In this document: in pieces, positions 59,470 to 64,000 of the stretch
How the letters are laid out: each line of letters starts with the position of its first letter
How positions within the stretch are numbered: position 1 is the stretch's first letter
Notes under the pieces: model-generated
The model's input: the letters and a program-made list of their open reading frames with translations, nothing else
Told to the model about the DNA's origin: nothing
Databases searched by the model: none
Assembly: GCA_039619475.1 (NCBI GenBank)
Contig: CM077115.1
Coordinates: forward strand, 481,690,400 to 481,754,399
Source: Icerya purchasi
Taxonomy: Eukaryota; Arthropoda; Insecta; Hemiptera; Monophlebidae
Direction: 5' to 3'
DNA: 64,000 nt
Translations under genes and position numbers: made by a program

Positions 59470-61010
59470 TTTTTCTTTTTTTTTTTTTATGCTCGTCAAC
59501 CAGGGACCTCACCCAGAAGCAATAGGAAGAAGAGTTAACTAATTAAAACTTGATTCGATCGGAAATGACAGACATAAAAAGGAACTAATGGCAGGAACAA
59601 CAGACTGAGATGGAATGGACAGGATATAGGAAGTACAGTAGGGAGCAGGAAACCTTGACTTCAAAAGGAGTAAATAAAGGGAAACGCGTTCCACAGAAAG
59701 AGCAGAACACTGTGAAAAAAAATGTGATTAGCATCGCAAACAACTGCTTCATTAGGATGTAGGGGACAATAAGGAGAAAAAACCAAAAAGAAACGGAAAC
59801 GGGAAGCGGGCAATAGAGTGTGATTAAAGCGTAGGCGAATAATAGGGACAATAACAGAACGTGGAAAAGAAGGGAAATCTTAAAACCAAGAATTAGTGGG
59901 AAGGTTAGGCTGAATTGAGAGGTAGAAGGAATTATTATTGATAAAAGAAGAAGGGTACATATCTGACCAAAATTTATAGTGAAATTTCTTACTTAAGGAC
60001 AAAAGATTAGAACTAGGGATCTTTTTAAAGTAAAAGCAGAAACGGGCAGCAGCCTAAGCCAAAGCATCCGCCATTTCGTTACTCTCGATGCCTCTATGAC
60101 CAGGGACCCACAGCAGATCAACGCGAATAGAGTGATAAAAGGAAAGATTGTGTATGAGAGATCTTATACGAAGAATGGTGAAGTCTGATGAGGGAGAGGG
60201 AAGAGCTAAACTGATAGCCTGAAGGACACTCATGGAGTCAGATATTATCAGATAGTGGGAAAAGTTACGATTAGAGGAAATATAAATAATCGCACGTAGG
60301 GTAGTCATTAATTCATTTGTGAAAATAGAACAGAAAGGCAGAAGACGAAAGGATTCGGAAAAATTAAAAAAGGGGGATAGTAAAGGAAGTCCCGACTCCA
60401 CTAGGCCCTTTAGAGCCATCAGTGAAGATGAGTACATGAGAAGGAAAGAGGAAACTGATAATGCTGTGAAATTCCTATTTAATAATCGCATGCGGCATAG
60501 ACCTGGAAGAATTAGAAAGAAAATATACTTTGGGAGGGTGTGTGAGAACAAAATAATTAAAGGAAAAGTAAGGGAGAATATTACTTGAAATTATATAGTA
60601 CGAAAAATATCTAAGACGGCGAGATATAAGGGCTAAGATGGGAATCTTATTAGGAACAAAATGCCAGTTTCTGGCAATGGAAATGTAAGAAGGGATAAGT
60701 TGAGAGGAAATGCAAGGTACACGTTTAGAAAGAAAACGATAGCCCAAATAAGATCTTCGAACTGAAAGAGGAGATGTATTAGATTCAGCAAGCATTGCTG
60801 AAATAGGAGAAGATTTAAGAGCACCGAGACATAGACGGAGACGGGAATTCTGTATTCTATCCCATTTGGAAAGAAGGGAATTGGAGGCATAGCCATGGAT
60901 CACCCCATTTGGTGGGTGATAAGGATTTCAATAAACTCAGTTTTTGAATGGTAGAACGAAAAAGATAACTGATATGCTCGGAAAAGGTTAGTTAACAAAG
61001 TAGCAAAGCA
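59470..61010 (-). mobile_element. LINE family A, RT thumb to 3' end
   Basis: The 3' end is a T tract (59467-59489) and the tail GCTCGTCAACCAGGGACC in reverse. On the minus strand, the thumb reads LSKWDRIQNSRLRLCLGALK, SSPISAMLAESNTSPLSVRR and SYLGYRFLSKRVP (60475-60903). RNase H reads IFTDGSKGPSGVGTSFTIP in one frame (about 60436-60380) and FCSIFTNELMTTLRAIIYIS, LIISDSMSVLQAISLA, and LLWVPGHRGIESNEMADALA in the next (60054-60330), separated by a frameshift. RNase H is otherwise well kept. The C-terminal Cys/His segment is present but broken (59585-59851). Confidence 0.8.
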
Positions 61011-61414
61011 AGCACCGTAAATTATTCTTGAAATCAAAAGATCATAAGAACTTATTATTATGAAAATCACAGGTTGTACATATGAACAATCAAAAAGAGT
61101 AAACAGGAAATACCCGAGTGACCACTTAGAAAAAATATTTTGATGAATTATTTCTGTATTTAACTCAAACTAACTATGTATATCATAACGCATATGCTTA
61201 TTGTTTACAACATGCATAGATTGCAGTTTCAAAAATAATCCTTACTTTTTCTTAGGCAATTCCTATTTATCGGAATGAGTTTTTTTTTGCAATTTTATGT
61301 ATTTAAACTTTTCAATAAACTTAAAAAAATTATTTGTGTGTATGCTCGTTAAGAATTAACATTTAAGGAGGATCAGTATACTGGTGGCTCATAGTGGGTA
61401 CATAATATCAATAT
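61011..61414. other. AT-rich spacer
   Basis: Short sequence between two family A copies in the same orientation. No feature recognised. Confidence 0.25.
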
Positions 61415-62630
61415 TTTTTATTATTTTTGGGCTCGTCAACTAAGGACCTTCGCCCAGGAATCATAGAAAGAAGAGTCAATTAATTAGATCCTGACTCCTT
61501 CGCTGATGTAACAGAACTAATGGCAAGACAACAAACTGGGAAGAGAAGGACAAGATATAAAAAGCGCAGTAAGAAGCAAAAAGCCTTTAGCAAATATGAA
61601 TAGAAAACAGAATGTTCAACAGAGAAAAAAGAACATTCGAAGAAAATATGATCAGGATTACAGATAATACTTCACTAGAACAAAGAGAACAGTAAGAAGA
61701 GTTAACCAAGGTATGGCGATGATGAAAAAAAGGTGATAAAGTATGACTGAAATTAAGTCAAATAAAAGAGACAACAATGGAATTATGAAGAGGAAAAAAA
61801 AGTTTTAAGAACAAAGGATTAAAAGAGAGCTTAGATTAAATTGAAAGATAGATAGAACGATTATTTGTAAAGAAGGAAGAGTACATATCCAACTAAAATT
61901 TAGGGTTAAATTTTTTACATAAGGATAGAAGTTTAGAACCTGGAGTTTTCTTAAAATAAAAGTGTGAACAAGTAGCAATTTAAAATAAAGAATCCGTCAT
62001 TTCATTATCTTCAGTGCTTCCATGATCAGGACCCCTCAGCAAAACGATGTATATGAAGTGATAAAAAGAAAGATCATGAATGAAAGATTGTATATGAAGA
62101 ATGATAAAATCAGAAAAGGAAAAAGGAAAAGGTAAATAGAAAGTCTGAGGGGTATTCGAGACGCTAGAAATTATCAATAATTAGAAAAGTTATGATTAGA
62201 AAAAATATAAATAGTCACATGCAGGGTAATCATTATTTAGTTTATAAATATAGAAAACAAAAAGGGGAAAAACGAAAATATTCAGAAAAGTTAAAGACAA
62301 GAAGAATAAAGTAAGCTCAGAACCGTCAGTAAAAATGAAAAATGGCGCTGTGAATTTCCTGTTTAATAATGGGAAAAAAAAAGTAATTTGCGAGGGTAGA
62401 AGAGATGAAAATAGTTAAAGGGAAGGTAAAGAAAATTATTACAGGAAATTATATGAGGCAAAAATGAGCTACAAAAAATTGGTATAAAAGCTAAAATAGG
62501 AGAGTTTTATTGGGAACAAAGGGCTAGTTTCTGGTGACAAATGTAGAAAATGGTTAGTTGGAAAGAAATTAATGTAGACGTTTTGAAAGAAAGAGTACAT
62601 GATAGTTATGATCTCACAGTTTGTTTTTTA
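61415..62630 (-). mobile_element. LINE family A, second reverse copy
   Basis: The 3' end is TTTTTATTATTTTTGGGCTC then GTCAACTAAGGACCTTCGCC in reverse (61417-61456), the clearest version of the family tail. The minus strand gives the RNase H end FIILHIQSFIHDLSFYHFIY then VLLRGPDHGSTEDNEMTDSL (61980-62110). The Cys/His region and thumb are present but very decayed. It lies about 400 bp from, and parallel to, the copy at 59470-61010. Confidence 0.7.
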
Positions 62631-62699
62631 AAATAGTTTATCGCAATAAAAAATAAAAAAAAATAAAATAAAACGCAGCAACTTAAAAAATATTGCCAT

Positions 62700-63085
62700 T
62701 GGCGCACTCAAGGTGGGTGCCACGGGGCCATTGCTCCCCCGAAAAATCTTCGAAATCTTAATTTCATATTGTAATGTTTTGTTTTACTTAATTTTTTTTT
62801 AAATAACATATAATATAATGTTATATACTTTTACCTAATTTGTGCTTATTACAAACATAATGTTACGTTTCTGTTATTATTATTATTATTTTTTAAATAA
62901 AATTCGTCAATTACATAATTTTTTTAAGAATAATATTCGTTAATTTTGTATTTTTTTTTTTTATTTATTTTTATTTACACACCATGGAAATAGATAAGTA
63001 CTTAGTCGAGGTACCGAGTTACCACCCCCTAACTCATCTTCCAAATTCTAGCCCCGACCGAAAAAAAATCCTGAGTGTACCTTTG
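62700..63085. mobile_element. Possible hAT-like short element
   Basis: The left end has gcgcactcaaggtgggtgcc followed by acggggccattgctcccccg. The right end, read in reverse, has cactcaggattttttttcgg then tcggggctagaatttgg. The cactcaag/cactcagg ends face each other and the adjacent sequences resemble hAT-type termini seen in insects. The body is AT-rich and non-coding. No target duplication was established, so this is a suggestion only. Confidence 0.35.
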
Positions 63086-63119
63086 AATATTGCTACTTGT
63101 TTTGTTATCAGATAGTTCA

Positions 63120-63431
63120 ATAGTTTATTATTTTAAATGTAGGTGAATACATCCTGTTTGTTAAAATGGTATAATAAAATAAACTTTAATAACAAACAAT
63201 ATAGAACAATAAATTAGATAAATACCTATTTAGAAACGTTTTCGGGCATAACCCATCATCAGCTAACACTAACTTAAAGGAAACTTAAAACATACTGTTT
63301 TAAGTTTCCTTTAAGTTAGTGTTAGCTGATGATGGGTTATGCCCGAAAACGTTTCTAAATAGGTATTTATCTAATTTATTGTTCTATATTGTTTGTTATT
63401 AAAGTTTATTTTATTATAGTTTATTATTTTA
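63120..63431. mobile_element. Perfect 122-bp palindrome with flanking direct repeats
   Basis: 63171-63292 and 63296-63417 are exact reverse complements with a 3-base loop (tac). A 16-base direct repeat, atagtttattatttta, occurs at 63120-63135 and 63416-63431 and could be a target-site duplication of a roughly 280-bp insertion. The arm contains ctgatga, a GGGT/GCCC mini-stem and gaaa, i.e. a hammerhead-ribozyme-like core (63322-63358). No protein is encoded. The perfect match of the arms implies a very recent origin, or an assembly artefact. Confidence 0.8.
63322..63358 (+). ncRNA. Hammerhead-ribozyme-like motif
   Basis: In order: stem I strand TTAG (63322-63325), core CTGATGA (63326-63332), one extra T, stem II GGGT-TAT-GCCC (63334-63344), core GAA (63345-63347), a self-complementary AACGTT (63348-63353) that could form stem III only between two molecules, T at the cleavage position (63354), and stem I partner CTAA (63355-63358). 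The extra T next to stem II departs from the consensus. The same motif occurs on the minus strand in the left arm. Activity is unproven. Confidence 0.4.
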
Positions 63432-64000
63432 TTGTTATGTTTTTTGTGTTCATTTTGTAAAATATTTTAGTAAAGTTTTGGGTGGAAGTTTATGCTCCTA
63501 TATTTTCTTACTTAGTATAGCCTTACTTGTATGTATGTAATTTTTGTTTTTCTTGAATGGTAATACATTTTTATCAAATTTAAAAAATTATATTCACATT
63601 TTTTTAGAATAAAATTATCATATTAAAAATGTACATTTTTGACTTGGAACTTAAATAACTACTGTTTTTTTATTTTACCCGAACTTTCACTCTTTTTTTC
63701 ATCAGGCGCTTTTTCTCATTTTATTTATGTTATTATATATCATGCGTAACTGGTTTAAATCAAAATTCTTCTACTTTGAAAACAACTTATTGAACCTGCA
63801 AAATGCAAAGTTAAATTTCGAATGGAAATTTATATACACGTTTTAATATAACGTATCATATTTACAGAGTTTAAAAAGTATAATCACCTAAAAAAATATA
63901 GCATTCCTCGAAAATAGTTTAATTATAAGCAGTAAAATTGTTTTTAAACATTGGTTAAAAAACTGAATTTAATATTAAATGATTAATAAATTCAAAGCAG
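63432..64000. other. AT-rich DNA, no gene seen
   Basis: No feature recognised up to the end of the window. Confidence 0.25.

Noticed and set aside
1..64000. CRISPR arrays, bacterial operons, riboswitches, rRNA
   Set aside because: No spaced direct-repeat array, no ribosome-binding sites with packed genes and no rRNA-like stretch were seen; the sequence is eukaryotic.

Overview
The window is eukaryotic and looks like insect genomic DNA. It is AT-rich, carries many A/T tracts and microsatellites, has no operon-like gene packing, and contains decayed non-LTR retrotransposons (Jockey-, I- and RNase H-bearing types), a Helitron relic, a mariner-like relic, short inverted-repeat elements and tRNA-like sequences. 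I could not recognise any host protein-coding gene. The only long intact reading frames belong to a retrotransposon. Genus and order cannot be read from the sequence; a hymenopteran or other insect is a guess from the element types.

Layout. 1-620: Helitron Rep/helicase relic. 957-1805: reverse-oriented tail of a LINE family called family A here (RNase H plus a C-terminal Cys/His segment). 2285-3520: endonuclease/RT relic of another LINE. 3521-8167: mostly unique DNA with microsatellites and one tRNA-like sequence. 8168-10358: large fold-back structure with a tRNA-like sequence in its arms, a smaller palindrome and a family A fragment inside. 10359-16000: non-coding, including a CpG-rich block at 11031-12730. 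16000-18900: LINE tail, a small inverted-repeat element and a mariner-like relic. 19330-23970: family A copies, and a tRNA-type SINE (20773-20950) whose 3' tail matches the family A tail. 24930-26235, 40513-41500 and 58035-59095: three copies of an unclassified repeat (family B) whose core unit is single in one copy and doubled in the other two. 28196-34330: two more family A tails, a CpG-rich block and a small hairpin.

35051-39314 holds the best-preserved element, a Jockey-type LINE with ORF1 (PRE_C2HC plus three zinc knuckles) and a complete 885-residue ORF2 (endonuclease plus RT) joined by an ATGA overlap and ending in a poly(A) tail. 42256-47653 is a decayed I-type LINE interrupted by a family A copy. 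47745-49150 is a Jockey-type RT relic split by a 5'-truncated family A copy with a clear target-site duplication. 50880-55885 is the longest family A copy, itself interrupted by an inverted-repeat element. 59470-62630 holds two more reverse family A copies. 62700-63085 is a possible hAT-like short element. 63120-63431 is a perfect 122-bp palindrome with a hammerhead-ribozyme-like core.

The elements interact by nesting (family A into an I element, family A into a Jockey-like RT, an inverted-repeat element into family A). They probably also interact by parasitism: the SINE appears to borrow the family A tail, presumably to use its reverse transcriptase.
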